From Azadirachta indica (Eukaryota > Streptophyta > Magnoliopsida > Sapindales > Meliaceae), in assembly GCA_022749755.1 (NCBI GenBank), contig CM040440.1, positions 7,861,269-7,925,268 of the forward strand: a stretch of 64,000 nucleotides of DNA. The letters are read 5' to 3'. Below, in pieces: positions 35,001-47,819 of this stretch. How positions within the stretch are numbered: position 1 is the first letter of the stretch; the number at the start of each line of letters is the position of its first letter. Below the pieces are notes generated by a model that was given only the letters and a program-made list of their open reading frames with translations, had not been told where the DNA came from and ran no database searches. The translations under genes and the position numbers were made by a program.

Positions 35001-35730
35001 GGTATCCTCTGCATCCAGCAGTCATAAAGCTAAATATATAAGCAGCATCAAAACCTTACAAAAAATAAAGAAATATCTAATTTCAGAGTATCCTTTACTT
35101 GAGTTCCTGCCATCGTAAAACATTTTCAAATCCCCCCCGGCAGAAAAAGCTCGGCCAGCTCCCTGCATAAGATATTGGTCGTTGATATTATAAAATTTGG
35201 AGAAACAAAACAATTAGTAGACATAGGCTCAACATTTAAACAAAAACTAGAGAAATTGGAAAGAATAAACCAGCAAATTCCAATGGCAACCTAAAACATA
35301 CCTTGATTATTACAAGCTTTGCTTTGTCATCTTTCTCCCATTTTTCCAAGTATTCTGCTAGTAGGGACACCTGATTTCAGTAAAAGTCAAACACTTAAAA
35401 CACATACATGACTCTAGTAACCTGAATTAGACAGCAAATATAATGTGGATCGAATTGCTTGAACATACCACTTTTGATGACATGACATTCAACTGGCGAG
35501 GTCGGTTCAAGGTGATCAACCTCACATGTTCTATTTCTTCCCCCAGAACAACCTAAAAAAATGTGATTTCAGCACTACCCAATTGGTACTTATAGGAAAG
35601 AAAATCAAACAAAACTGTAGACAAACAAAAGAAGAAAAAAGCGTAATATAAGACTAAAAACAGATATTGCTACAACTGCAGAACAGATAAAGAATACCTG
35701 CTCATCTGGTTTCACAACTTCTTGAGCCAT
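32053..35730 (-). CDS. 3-hydroxyisobutyryl-CoA hydrolase-like protein (type 5)
   Basis: Crotonase-superfamily enzyme of the HIBCH type; characterised members hydrolyse 3-hydroxyisobutyryl-CoA in valine breakdown. Coding exons, in order: 35730-35698, 35552-35469, 35370-35302, 35162-35099, 35008-34935, 34849-34766, 34644-34560, 34231-34146, 33515-33394, 33156-33096, 32952-32854, 32707-32606, 32503-32462, 32339-32233, 32116-32053. All keep frame and give 391 aa. Seen: LITLNRPRQLNVMS near 30, AGRAFSAGGDLK near 65, oxyanion-hole SMGGGAS at 116-122, and TPEASIGFHTDCG with Glu142 and Asp150 at the catalytic positions of HIBCH. A 5' leader intron (about 36006 to 35751) is likely. There is no mitochondrial presequence (MAQEVVKP), and the end IDEAK is not a peroxisomal signal, so it is probably cytosolic. 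The best match from memory is Arabidopsis At1g06550. The substrate is inferred only. Confidence 0.92.
33006..33038. repeat. (TA)n microsatellite in a hydrolase-like intron
   Basis: Interrupted once by AC; lies in the intron between exons 33156-33096 and 32952-32854. Confidence 0.85.
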
Positions 35731-37288
35731 TTAATTGATGAACTGGTTAGCTGATTCAAAGCCAACGAACTGCTTCGGGAAAAGGAGACAGCTCAAGACA
35801 ACAAATGAAATTCAATTATTATTTCATTTGAGACACAACAACATTGATCGTGGTGACTACGAAAACTGAGTCTAACAAGCAACAACCTGTTCATTTCATA
35901 TATGCATATAAAACAAGATGAAACTAATATTTGAAAATAAATAAAAATTAGCTAATTGTGTAATTGGGTTCAAATAAAAAGATCGCAGAAGGAAGAGAGA
36001 ACTTACAGGAATACAATCAGTCGTTAAGACGGAGCAGCTGCGAAGTTTGGTTGGTAATGCAACTGGTAGCTCCCTTTTTAAAGCAGAAGAAAGGGAAGTG
36101 AAGAGGTGTTGGTATATTATTACGGAAAGCGGGATTTTCATACCTACCACCTGTCTCCCTCCACACGAGTAGTTAGTCCTTTCCATTTGCCTGTGGCTTG
36201 GCTTGTGACTAACTACCACCTTTAATTCTTTTTTTTTTTTTTTCTCGTACACCCAACCATCCCTGCTTTTGTTTATTTTTGTCAAAACAATGATTAATTA
36301 CCCTGAAATTGCTGATAATTGTAATTTTCAGGAACTTGGATTTGAGAATATGATGGGGTCGATGGTGGGAACCATGTGATGTGATGTGAGAAGCTAATTA
36401 CTGTTCAGTAACTAGTCGTGGTCAGTATTGCAGCATTTATTACCGTTCATTGCTTTATGCGTCCTCCCTCTGCTGCCATTTTCGATGGCTTCATTTCTCA
36501 TTCGGATGTTCATTCGTTTAAGAACTTAACTTGTTATATTATCAGATTTCCCGTTGAATTTGCAATAATTTATCATTTGAAATTGTAATAAAACCAAGAT
36601 TCCCTGACGGCTTGTGCACAAATTTAGACCAAAATCTCGCGCTTGTTTGAGCAGTTTAATCCTACCTTTATTCTTGGCATTTGATTAAGGATTTTGTCTA
36701 ACCATCCAAGGGTTAAGATCAGAGACTCTTACTGTTAATGGAACGGAAAGGATGAATCAGAGAAATATTTTCAGCTGTTACAGTATTCCTTCCTAACCTG
36801 CTTTTCAACACCTAAAAACCAATCTGTTAATATTTTCAATTACTACCAAAAATTACAAACAGAAGACAACTCTCATCAAGAGAAAGTGAGCATGTTATCA
36901 GTTGCCCATCCAAGATAAACTCTTGGTGACCAAGCACACAGACTACTTGGTATACTAGCAGGCACAACATTTCAATTTTTCTGATAGTAACTACATAATT
37001 GACGAGGAAAATCCAAGTAAAAACAATACACTGATATATCCTTTTAAGCAAAGGGTAAGAAATAAGAATAAAATCAACCAAAAGCTTTCTTTTAATCAAA
37101 ACTGCCAAGTCCAACAAACTCATAATCAACTAACCAAATGAAGCAACCATCAAAATTTGAAAGACTGCAACTGCAGGATGTTTGAACTCAGTTGTAAAGG
37201 ATAAAAATAACCTCTATCTTGCTCTAATTTAACAACTAATCATATTAATTACGCTATCAGATGACAAAACCAGCAAGCACTGAGCAAG
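35731..37288. other. Leader and promoter of the hydrolase-like gene; 3' region of RPL18A
   Basis: From 35731 to about 36150 is the hydrolase leader with its intron; 36150-36800 is promoter. About 36830-37288 is probably the 3' UTR of the ribosomal gene. The 129- and 97-codon minus-strand frames here have no family signature. Confidence 0.5.
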
Positions 37289-38584
<1,296 letters not shown>

Positions 38585-38675
38585 TTTTCAGACGGGATTG
38601 TACAGAGGCTGCCAAGGATGTACCACGATAACCCTCCCCTCTATATCTCACGCTCGCTTTAGCGGGGATGATTTA

Positions 38676-38795
38676 AAACCCTACTCTTTACTGGTACAAG
38701 CTTGAGTTGACATGGGCCCTCTTATAACCCCGTTTAGGCCCAAATTCAGTTTTCCATTTGGGCCTTTATTTATGATTGAGCCAACATTAGGCCCA
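38676..38795 (-). promoter_or_regulatory. RPL18A promoter: telo-box and site II elements
   Basis: Telo-box AAACCCTA at 38676-38683 and four TGGGCC/GGCCCA site II-type motifs (38713-38718, 38736-38742, 38757-38764, 38789-38795) within about 215 bp upstream of the ATG. This combination is established for plant ribosomal protein and translation genes. Confidence 0.75.
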
Positions 38796-39787
38796 AGTAA
38801 CTCCTTCCTTGCGTTGCCTTTCTTGAAACCTCTTTCATAGTTATTTTATATAAATATAATATATTTTAAGGTTCTTTTATTCAATAATATATTTTAAATT
38901 ATAAATCACGAAAGTCAAATTAATAAATCTAAAGAATTAGTAATAATAATAATAATGACAATGGACTATAATAGCTAAGACCAATGTGTTCCAAGACGGG
39001 TCTCAAGTCTCAACTCAACGGTCTCCGCATGCTAAACAAATGGGGTAGGGATAGATGCCCTTGACAACGGGGCAAGTTTTACGTACCAATTGAATTGACT
39101 AGCCCATGATCCCATTCACACGATACCCAAATCTTATATTTATACAAATATATATTATTAATATGACAATAATATATTATTATTATTATTACATCAATAT
39201 ACATCAACGAGTATAAATTAAAATTTTAACATTTATAAATAAAGAGCAATAATAGATAGAGAAAATTTTATATAAAATAGTCGCAATAGGACTATTTGAA
39301 TAATATATGTTATGAATGTGTGTTTTAAAATTTCCTTCTCATTATAATTATTATTTTCATAATTAGTGAATATTAAAATAAATATATGCGAAACTAAAAT
39401 TTATTGAGTAGGTGTACGAATAACGTGATACAGCTCATCTCAACTACAATGTTCTTTAATTAATATTTAGTAATTTAACAAAAATAATTTTTATTAAATA
39501 CAAAGTTTAACTAATATGATATATGTAGTTCATATTTTCAAATTCCTATTGTAAATTGGCTATCCTAATTAATTTGGTTCTCTTATGAATAATGTGATAA
39601 AGCAATATGTATAGATTACATGTGAACATGCAAAACTTCGTTTCGAGTTTACGTAAAGATTGAAGGGGAAATCAACAGCACTTGCTGCTCATCAATGTCA
39701 TCATCATGCATGTGATCTGACCATGAGCCAGCAATCTCATAGAAGAGAATTTTAGTCAGAATTCAACATGTAATGATCATCCAGAAG

Positions 39788-39943
39788 CTAAGAAACACGA
39801 ACAGCACCACCACCGCAGCCACAGCCACAACCACAGCCTTCCCTATTGGGTCCACTGCCTCCTTGGTTAGGTCCACCGCCTTTTATTTTGGGACCAGCTA
39901 GCTCACCAACTCCTTTCAAATCACATATTATGTCTGTCGTCAT
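39788..39943 (-). CDS. Possible small Gly/Cys-rich protein, 51 aa
   Basis: ATG 39943 to stop 39788. MTTDIICDLKGVGELAG is followed by a GGGPNQGGSGPNREG linker and a C-terminal GCGCGCGCGGGAVRVS repeat. An upstream open stretch to 39973 begins at GTG and is not used. The composition, with alternating Gly and Cys as in metal-binding or cell-wall small proteins, is far from the AT-rich surroundings, which argues for selection. However, no homologue is known to me and the frame is short. It could be a single exon, since TTTGTAG just before the ATG could be an acceptor. Confidence 0.35.
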   Translation of the reverse strand: MTTDIICDLKGVGELAGPKIKGGGPNQGGSGPNREGCGCGCGCGGGAVRVS

Positions 39944-40796
39944 TCTACAAATATTGATGTTGCAATAACACACGCAGATCCTGGTTCGGTTTCTTTGCTG
40001 CTAATTCTCCCCGATAATTACTTCTTGTAGATATATGCTACTAATGGAAACTTATTTGATCAATTTCAAGAGCCATCACAAGACGCAATCAAATTTATTT
40101 CTAAGTCACAGCATAACAAATAACTGAAATCTCTGAAAGATATGAAGAGCAAACAGAGAAAAGGTATCTATCTGTCTTAGATGCTAACGGATGATTCCTT
40201 CATGGGCACATCTTTTGTAAATTGATTGGTAGATTAAGTATACCCTCAAGCACAAAAAAATTAAATTCGTTTCCCATTTTTGCAGGTAATTTATGTGGTC
40301 CATCAATTTGCAGAACGCATACCATCAAGTAAAACAGTGATGGACTAGGGAGCTACTGATACTGTTTGTCATACATCAAGATCAGAACGAATTGGAACCC
40401 TTCTGTCAAAAGTATGAAAAGGACTATATAATTAAAAGAAAAAAGAGATGGCGATTGATTCTCTGCATATCTATGTGTACAATAAATTTAATATTCTGCA
40501 TCAAAATGTCTCATTTGAATCTAACAGGCACTCAGAAATTTAGTTTTAGACAACCAGAAAATTAGAATACTGAACCAGTCTAGGAAGCAACTGGGAAAAC
40601 ATCTTTACATTGGGTAAAATAGTTGCTAGCTAATGCAATCCATATGAAAACATCTAAATCAGCTTAATTTGTGTCACCATGAAGCAATTTTGTCCTGTAA
40701 TACAGTCAATGAAAGCCTACTAACACTAATCAAAGGAGAAAAAATAACATACTCAAGAGCTGAGGCGGGTAATAGGCAAAATATTCTGAATGTAAA

Positions 40797-40822
40797 AGGG
40801 AAAGGGAAAGGGAAAGGGAAAA
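40797..40822. repeat. (GGGAAA)n microsatellite
   Basis: About four hexamer units, GGGAAAGGGAAAGGGAAAGG. Confidence 0.85.
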
Positions 40823-41525
40823 TTGGACAAGAAATTGGAGAAGGGAGGTGAAAAGAATAATAATATAATGAGGTTAAGCACCTAACAGTTGACTCATTTT
40901 TTTTTTAATACAGATCACTATCGCAGCACACCTACCAGCTGACCCGTTCCTTTATATACATGTTAAACATACAGGAGCATCAGAAAACCAGCCAAAATAC
41001 CATTCTTTGATCTTAATTAGTAATAATAATACTACATCCCAAACACATTGCCAATTTGTGAAAGAAAAATTTGTGGTCATAAGAGAGCTGAAATAGTTTA
41101 TTGCAGCAAACCCAGAAAATTTGAAATAGACCTTTTGAGTGAAGCCGCAGTATTCGAATGGTTTAAGGAGCAAACCAAATATGAATAAGCCATTGTTAGA
41201 ATATACGGAGAAGAAATACATGAACACTATTTACTGATGATCTTTCAATCGTACAACAGTTTTCAAGTCAGGAAAAGAAAGACCAACGGATGAACTGCAA
41301 TAACAAATCTGCATAAATGTGTTGGTACTTTTCTTAGAAATAGGATCATTACCCTATTTCTGAATATATAATCACATGAACCTGAAAAAGAAGGAAAACC
41401 AATGAACTAAATCTCTGTATGTTACCTTTATGTCTAAAAGAAAAACCAAAAAAAGAAAAAATATGTCCCTCCTGAAACACCATGTTTACAGTTTTTCTCC
41501 TACCTCTTGATTCATTAACAAGATG

Positions 41526-43235
41526 TTATATGTCAGCACACCTCATTGGTGCATACCCCAGCCTAGATTTCTTTGTGTCATACAAGATGTGGAAATTCTG
41601 CTGCTGATAGTTCCCTATTATTGAAAGAGCAGATCGAGGAGTTCCCAAAATGGCCAAGCAAACAGCATCCTCTGGATCAAGCCGGATAAAGTAGTTCTCT
41701 ACTGGAAAGTTCCACACACCACCATCTGCAAACAGAATTCCAAATTCGGGAAGTTCCATCTTCTCAACTCCAGACACATTGTAACAAGGATCCAAAATTG
41801 GAAAGTCCTTGACTAATGGATAGCCTTTCACCTTCTTTACAAATGCCTCTTTGATTATCTGATAAGCAGGTTCTGCAAAATAACTTAGTGTAGTACCCGA
41901 ATCAATGATTGTACCGCCAGCTCCCTCAGAGGACAAATTCCAGGTCTCCTCCGGAATATTTAACACTTCTCCTCCAACAATGATTGATTTAATCTGAACA
42001 TAATAAAATGTATCAACCGGATTTTCTTTTCCAGCAACCAATGAGGTGAAATTCAAATTGGGGTTGCTCAAGAGATCCTTGTCTTCACCGAAAATCAACT
42101 TGCTGCTAACATTGGTATCGCTATTTCTGTCCACAAGACAGTATGAAAAGGAGTGACCATATAAAGACTGCAGCTGAGAGGAAAAGGACAGTGGTCCTCT
42201 CCCAAGTCCTAACAATCCCGCAGCCCCATGAAATAGGCCTCTATTCCAATGACCACAGCCAAACATCACTTTCTCCACTTGCCTATATTCTGACTTCCCG
42301 GTAGGCGTTGTGAGATTAACGGTGAAGGTTTCAAGTGCAAAAGCACCAGTAGTATTAGAACTATCTCCATACCAATAAAAGTAAGGACATGTTTGATTCT
42401 CACTTTGGCAAGGCTGAGGAGGATCAGGGGATGAAACCAAATGACACCTAGGATCATGGCAACTTATATTCCTAAAAGAAGTAGAATCTTTAGGATCATA
42501 AAAAGGCCCATTTTGCTCAAAACAATCATAACAAGGCACACATTGAATCCAATTAAGGTCACTACCAGTATCAAGTATCAAAGAATAGTGTTTAGGAGGT
42601 GTACCCACAAACACATCCATGAAGTACTCCCCAGAACCAAGACTCACGCCAGATTCCAGAGTTGCCACCAGCTGCCCAGAAACCCCACTTGCATAAGATT
42701 CTGGTGAAGCTGCCGGTGAGACAACAACAGGCTTAATTTGCTTCTTTGATTTCTGAGCTTCTTTATGTAGCCTTGAAATGGTGTTTTGGTTCTTCTTCTC
42801 AATGATTCTTGTATGAAGTGTCTGAATTCTAGTCAGGTCCCTTGTTGTGGACTCAACCACAGACTGTTTTGGCTCGGTATTTTGAGTCGTTGACCGGTGC
42901 TTTAGGTGAAGCTTCACCTTTCCTTTACTCGGTTTCAATGATAAGAAATCATCTCCATCATCTTCTTCTCCTTCATCATCAAGAATATCACCGTCTTTCT
43001 GCTCTGTGTTTATTATTTCTGAATGTTTTGGTTCCTTCGACTTTGAGAGATTACAACCAGAGTTTGTTGAAGAAGAAACTGCATTGAAGCTCATGTGATC
43101 AGGCAACTTGATGCCGGCGAGAGAAGAGATATTGGAGTTGAAATTGTTTCTGTGATCATGGGTTCTGGCGATGGCTTCAAAAGCGCCAGAACAGATAGAG
43201 AGAAGAACCAGAACTAAAGAAACCTTCAACAACAT
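41526..43235 (-). CDS. Secreted pepsin-type aspartic protease (A1 family, nucellin-like)
   Basis: Intron-less gene, 569 aa from ATG 43235; the open frame extends to 43262 only through a GTG. Residues 1 to about 22 (MLLKVSLVLVLLSICSGAF) are a signal peptide. A pro-region with an acidic patch (EDDGDDF) and a basic helix (RLHKEAQKSKK) follows. The catalytic domain starts near residue 185 (SGQLVATLESGVSLGSGEYF). The first active-site motif is DTGSD with Asp222 and the second is DSGTT with Asp445; both are intact. Many cysteines between them (CVPCYDC, CQSENQTC) mark the plant atypical/nucellin-like group. It ends RLGYAPMRCADI. The sequence most resembles the Arabidopsis pair At2g42980/At3g59080 as I remember it. 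Presumably an apoplastic or endomembrane protease; the substrate is unknown. Confidence 0.93.
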   Translation of the reverse strand: MLLKVSLVLVLLSICSGAFEAIARTHDHRNNFNSNISSLAGIKLPDHMSFNAVSSSTNSGCNLSKSKEPKHSEIINTEQKDGDILDDEGEEDDGDDFLSLKPSKGKVKLHLKHRSTTQNTEPKQSVVESTTRDLTRIQTLHTRIIEKKNQNTISRLHKEAQKSKKQIKPVVVSPAASPESYASGVSGQLVATLESGVSLGSGEYFMDVFVGTPPKHYSLILDTGSDLNWIQCVPCYDCFEQNGPFYDPKDSTSFRNISCHDPRCHLVSSPDPPQPCQSENQTCPYFYWYGDSSNTTGAFALETFTVNLTTPTGKSEYRQVEKVMFGCGHWNRGLFHGAAGLLGLGRGPLSFSSQLQSLYGHSFSYCLVDRNSDTNVSSKLIFGEDKDLLSNPNLNFTSLVAGKENPVDTFYYVQIKSIIVGGEVLNIPEETWNLSSEGAGGTIIDSGTTLSYFAEPAYQIIKEAFVKKVKGYPLVKDFPILDPCYNVSGVEKMELPEFGILFADGGVWNFPVENYFIRLDPEDAVCLAILGTPRSALSIIGNYQQQNFHILYDTKKSRLGYAPMRCADI

Positions 43236-45265
43236 GGCAATGAACTCTCCTTGTTTGATCACAGATAAAACCCTATACGAAATTAAAATTTCAGCAGAGA
43301 GGATGAGTTAAATACTGAAATTTAAAGACTTTAATAAGAAAAAGAATCACAAACTCTTGGGAGACGAACCCAGAAACGGAAAAATATATGAAGTGGGAAA
43401 ACAAATGAGGACAAATCAGAATTTGCGTTTTCAAGCCAAGAAGAGATAAACCCAGAAACAGATACTTTGAAGAAACTTACAGAAGACGAATGGACTTTGG
43501 GAAACTGAATGGAAACAAAAATATGTAAAAATGTGTGAGCTTTAAGAGATATAAATGTACTAATGAGACAACGGCTTAAAATAAACAGCCAATAAAGAAA
43601 ACACTACTACGGTGAAGAAAGGAAACAAGTTTGGGTTCAGGACTTGAGAGTCATGTGTCTGTCTTCTCTTCTGGTTAGAATCAAAATAAAAGACTTTGAA
43701 TCTATGGTTTCCCTTTCAGAAAACTGAAGAAAAGAAAAGTCACTATTGGATACGCGGTTTCAAAAGATAGAGCGGAGATAAACTAGTAATAAATGCAGCG
43801 GTGTTCAAACGGAGAAAAGTTGACTTGTATATAAATTTTTGGAGATGCTAACGTGATTTTTACCTGGTCTTCCTCTTATTGTTGGGCCTTTTCCTCTCTG
43901 CTTCCTGTTTCATTTGGCTTCACTATGAGCTGTTTTACACGCTCATTTTTCAAGTCTCAGTTTGCTGCATCACAAGCCGGGAATGGAATCACAAGGAGAA
44001 GAATCAAGAATGTCACCTTCTTGCTTTAAGTTCAACTTCTTGCCTTTTACTGTGTTTTACCTAGTCCTGCTAAACCTATCTACTTTCTGGTCTTAATTTT
44101 GATATTGTTTTTTGTTTTTCAGTTGGAATTTTTAACGCAACAAAATCTCCATTTGTAGCCATCAATAATATAAAATTTGACAGAGAGAAGAAGGCTCCTT
44201 TTACAAGGAAAAGTTGAATTTTCGTTGTAGCTATAAAGGAGAGCAAATCCCTCTGTGTTGTGCTTATGTTTAGAAACTTGCTATCACCTTTTATAGCTGA
44301 CAAATTTTTTTGAAGTTATAATAAACTTTCTTATTTAAAAAATACTTTTTTTATATTTTATTAGATATTGAAATAAAAAATAACCAAAAATACTCCTACT
44401 TTATAACAAAAATTTGAAAATATCCCCAACATAATTTCAATAAAAAATGCCCCTTTTTCACGTTTTATATATCACATCAAATATTAAAATTAATTACTTT
44501 CTAGTCATGTCCGAACAACATTTAAATCTTGACATTTTTCTTCCACTGCAGAAGTAGCAACTACAAATTTGTAGTTAGCTCATTTCACCAAATAATTTAT
44601 ACATTTAAATTTTTATTTACAATATTTAATAGTATTATTGTTAACCTATTTTGAAATTTTTTATCTTTTTCAACAATACAATATGAAAAATGTGTCTAAT
44701 AAATCTTTTAAGAAATTTAAGATATATTCGAGATTAAAAGATTGTGCCTTTTAATTCAAAGTTACTGTAAAAGTAAACGATGACTATTATATATAAATAA
44801 ATAATTGAATGGATAATTAAATATTAGACTTTAAAAATAAATAAGTATTAATCAAATATATAATAACATAACAATGTCGTTAAATCATTTTGAATTTTTA
44901 TAAATAGAATATTTTATATTTATAAAAGATAACATCAAACACATTCTTCATTGATTGTGCTAATGATGTTTACCAACAAAACGTAAAAGATTCAACTATT
45001 GACTAGGCGTTAGGAAATTCAAATAAATAAAAATTTATTATTACTATTATCATTATTTAAAAAATATATAAAAAAAAAAGTACATGTATTTTATTTATTT
45101 ATTTATTGGAGTCTAATACGTGGTTCAATTTTTATAATAGCTTTGGTCTCCACTTTATACGAATTCCAGACGGGAATGTAGGATTAGTCAATTATAGAGA
45201 AGCAGACAAATCTACTTTGTCTTTCTTTTATTTATTTATTTTATTTAATAAATAAATAAATTTAT
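43236..45265. other. Promoter of the protease gene and AT-rich intergenic DNA
   Basis: 43236 to about 43560 is the leader/promoter of the protease gene. Beyond that are only short frames without signature. A 36 bp palindromic TTTATTTATTT..AAATAAATAAA tract lies at about 45226-45262, next to the putative transposon. Confidence 0.5.
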
Positions 45266-46049
45266 GAAAAATTAACACATGCCTCCCATAACATTTGAAA
45301 AATTCACATGTAAATGACATATTTAGAAATTTTCATATATACCTCCTATAAACTGTTAATTAGCCATCAAATTTTACCAAAAGACTAAAATACTACTGCT
45401 ATCCTTTTATAATATGAAGACAAATTTAACACAAAATCTATCTATTATTTGGCAAGCTTATATATGTATAATATGGGCTTTATATTGTCTAAGTTTTACT
45501 ATTTTATACAATGCATTATTTATTAATTATGTAGTGAAATAACATAATTATTTTTCAAAAAAATATAATTTTTATTTATCCATTTGATAAATATTATATC
45601 ACTTTAGACGAAATATAAAGGTTAGAAAATTTAATGTTACGCTTTATTTTTAAAAACGTATAATAAGAATATAATTATTAATTTTTAAATTATAAAAATT
45701 AAAAAATAAAACAATTAATTATTTTTTCACGAATAAATTATATTTACAACACTAAAAAAAAATACATATTAATTTAATTTATAAATTATTTTTAGGATTT
45801 TGGACTAAATATTGTTAAAAAGTGTGGATGAACTTGATAATACTAAATATCATCATTTAGTTTTAGATTTCAATTATTGATTTTCACAAATTTAGATGTT
45901 TAAAGTATTAGAGTGTCCAAAAATAATTTTGATCTTAACATTTATGTAACGATTAATTAGCGGTTTGAGGGAGGTATGTATAAATTTGTCAAACTCTGTT
46001 ATTTAAACGTGATTTTATCAATATCAGGGGCGATAATAGTTAATTTTCC
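45266..46049. mobile_element. Putative non-autonomous DNA transposon with ~100 bp imperfect inverted ends
   Basis: The left end (45266-45370) and the reverse complement of the right end (45950-46049) align over about 100 bases with few gaps. Both start with GAAAATTAAC or a one-base variant, share TCAC.TGTAAATGACA / TCACGTTTAAATAACA, and continue TATATACCTCCTATAAACTG / TACATACCTCCCTCAAACCG. The 580 bp interior is AT-rich and non-coding. The size and long degenerate inverted ends fit a Mutator-like or other MITE. No clear target-site duplication was found. Confidence 0.65.
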
Positions 46050-46327
46050 ATACATTTAATTTTTCATTTTACAGCTCACAGGTGGCGCAATGTGCCTAAT
46101 TGATTCTAGTGCCGCTTATTCACGTGGACCAATTAAAAAAATGGAAAACAATATTGGGGGCTTAAATTTTCTTCTTTATTTAAATAATAATAATAATAAT
46201 ATTTCTTTACATCGGAAAGAATGAAAAGAAAAAAAGAAAATAAATTAAATTATGATGGGATAATAAATAGCAGTCACAGATGACAATGAAGAAATTTCAA
46301 AGGTCAAAACAAGAATGTTGAAGAGCT

Positions 46328-46362
46328 TTTCTTCTCTTCTCTTCTCTTCTCTTCTCTTCCCT
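46328..46362. repeat. (TTCTC)n microsatellite
   Basis: About seven pentamer units, the last ones imperfect (TTCCC). Confidence 0.85.
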
Positions 46363-46679
46363 TCTATGCCGTCTAAATGCTGTAAAAGAAGCCGCATTCT
46401 CGTACATCATTCATACATATATTTACTTGATTAAATATAAATGTGATATGATAATTATAGATTTAAAAAAAAATTATTAATCATTAAATATTGCATTTAA
46501 TCTTCACCCTTAGATTACCTCTCTAATTCAATTAACACATTTAAAAAAAGATCGTTGAAAATAATTATTTTCTATCTGAATTTTACAGAAAACCACGTAA
46601 GGTGTGAAAAAGAAACTAGACAGGATTTCAACATTCAAAGCTCCTTTTTATTAGATTATTATGAATATTATGGCAAAAT

Positions 46680-46703
46680 CTAATTAATTAATTAATTAAT
46701 TAA
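46680..46703. repeat. (TTAA)n microsatellite
   Basis: Five to six TTAA units; a similar tract lies at 60853-60877. Confidence 0.85.
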
Positions 46704-47819
46704 ATCTAGGAGTCAAAAACACTAAAAATTCCACGGTTCAAACCAACCAATCCTCATCTACTGACTTTGGTATTAAAGTAATAATTAATAATTAATAATT
46801 AATAACAATAAAAGTTGATAATACAAAAAAAATAAAAAAAATTGTTTCATGGCGGCAACGGCATGTTTGTCTTTGCCTGCCCTAAAAAACCAGCAGTCAG
46901 CACGTTTTCCTCTTTTCTCCCCCAGTTTCTTTTAGTTCACTTTTTCTCTAAATCTATGCTAATATATGCCACCCGTTTCTTTCCCCTTTGCTTATCAACA
47001 TTTTGGTCTCTTTCTTTCTTTTCTAACAAATTATTATTTATTTAGTAGTGAAATGCTTATCTTCCTTTCTTTTAATAAGAAAAAGGAGTCTTAAACCCCC
47101 GTTTTAGTAGAAATAGAAAAGAGATTCGAATTCCTAAAATTGGATGGGGGCAGATTTTTTTTTTTTTTTTTTTTTGTGAATTAGGGACATATTTGGCTGA
47201 AATTTAATGCAGACTTCCATAAATAACGCCAAACTTATAACACTCATGCAAAATAAATATTATATAAGATTCACAAAGACCTTGTATATAAAATCTATTG
47301 AGTTTATTTTTTCACTAGGATATTAAAATAATTAATATATATCTCACTTCTTATTTTATTACTCTAATTATTATATACTGTGAGTTTATATTATTGATAC
47401 ATGTCTTGAATTTTATTTTATTTTTTATTTTTATAAAAATTATTTTATTTTTATTAAAATTAAAATATAAGATATGTGACAATAATTATAACATTATTAT
47501 TTTACTAATTATACATAAAAGTAAAATTTATAAATCATTGTATGTTAATGTTTAATTTGATGTATAGTTAATTCAATCACCATCTACTCGTGCAAAATAA
47601 ATTAAGCATGGAAATTAATTACCCTGGTAGTAATAATAATTGAAACAAGTTGGAGAATACTAGTTAAGCCATGTTAAACATGTTTGCATCCCACGTAACA
47701 CAACACAATTAAATGAACATTCAATTTCAGTCTCCATCATGTGTCAATCTTCTTCATTACTACCTTTTTTTTTTCTTTTCAATATTACATATTTATTATA
47801 TAACATATTTATCAGAAAT

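Larger units (their letters stand above)
38796..41525. other. Intergenic region between RPL18A and the aspartic protease
   Basis: AT-rich, with (AAT)n runs near 38940-38955. It contains one small Gly/Cys-rich frame (39788-39943) and a (GGGAAA)n tract (40797-40822). Roughly 41230-41525 is likely 3' UTR of the protease gene. Nothing else supported. Confidence 0.5.

Noticed and set aside
42441..43087. Plus-strand frames within the aspartic protease gene
   Set aside because: Antisense to a gene with both catalytic motifs intact.
43236..43262. Nine-residue extension of the aspartic protease
   Set aside because: It begins at GTG; the ATG at 43235 directly starts a proper signal peptide.
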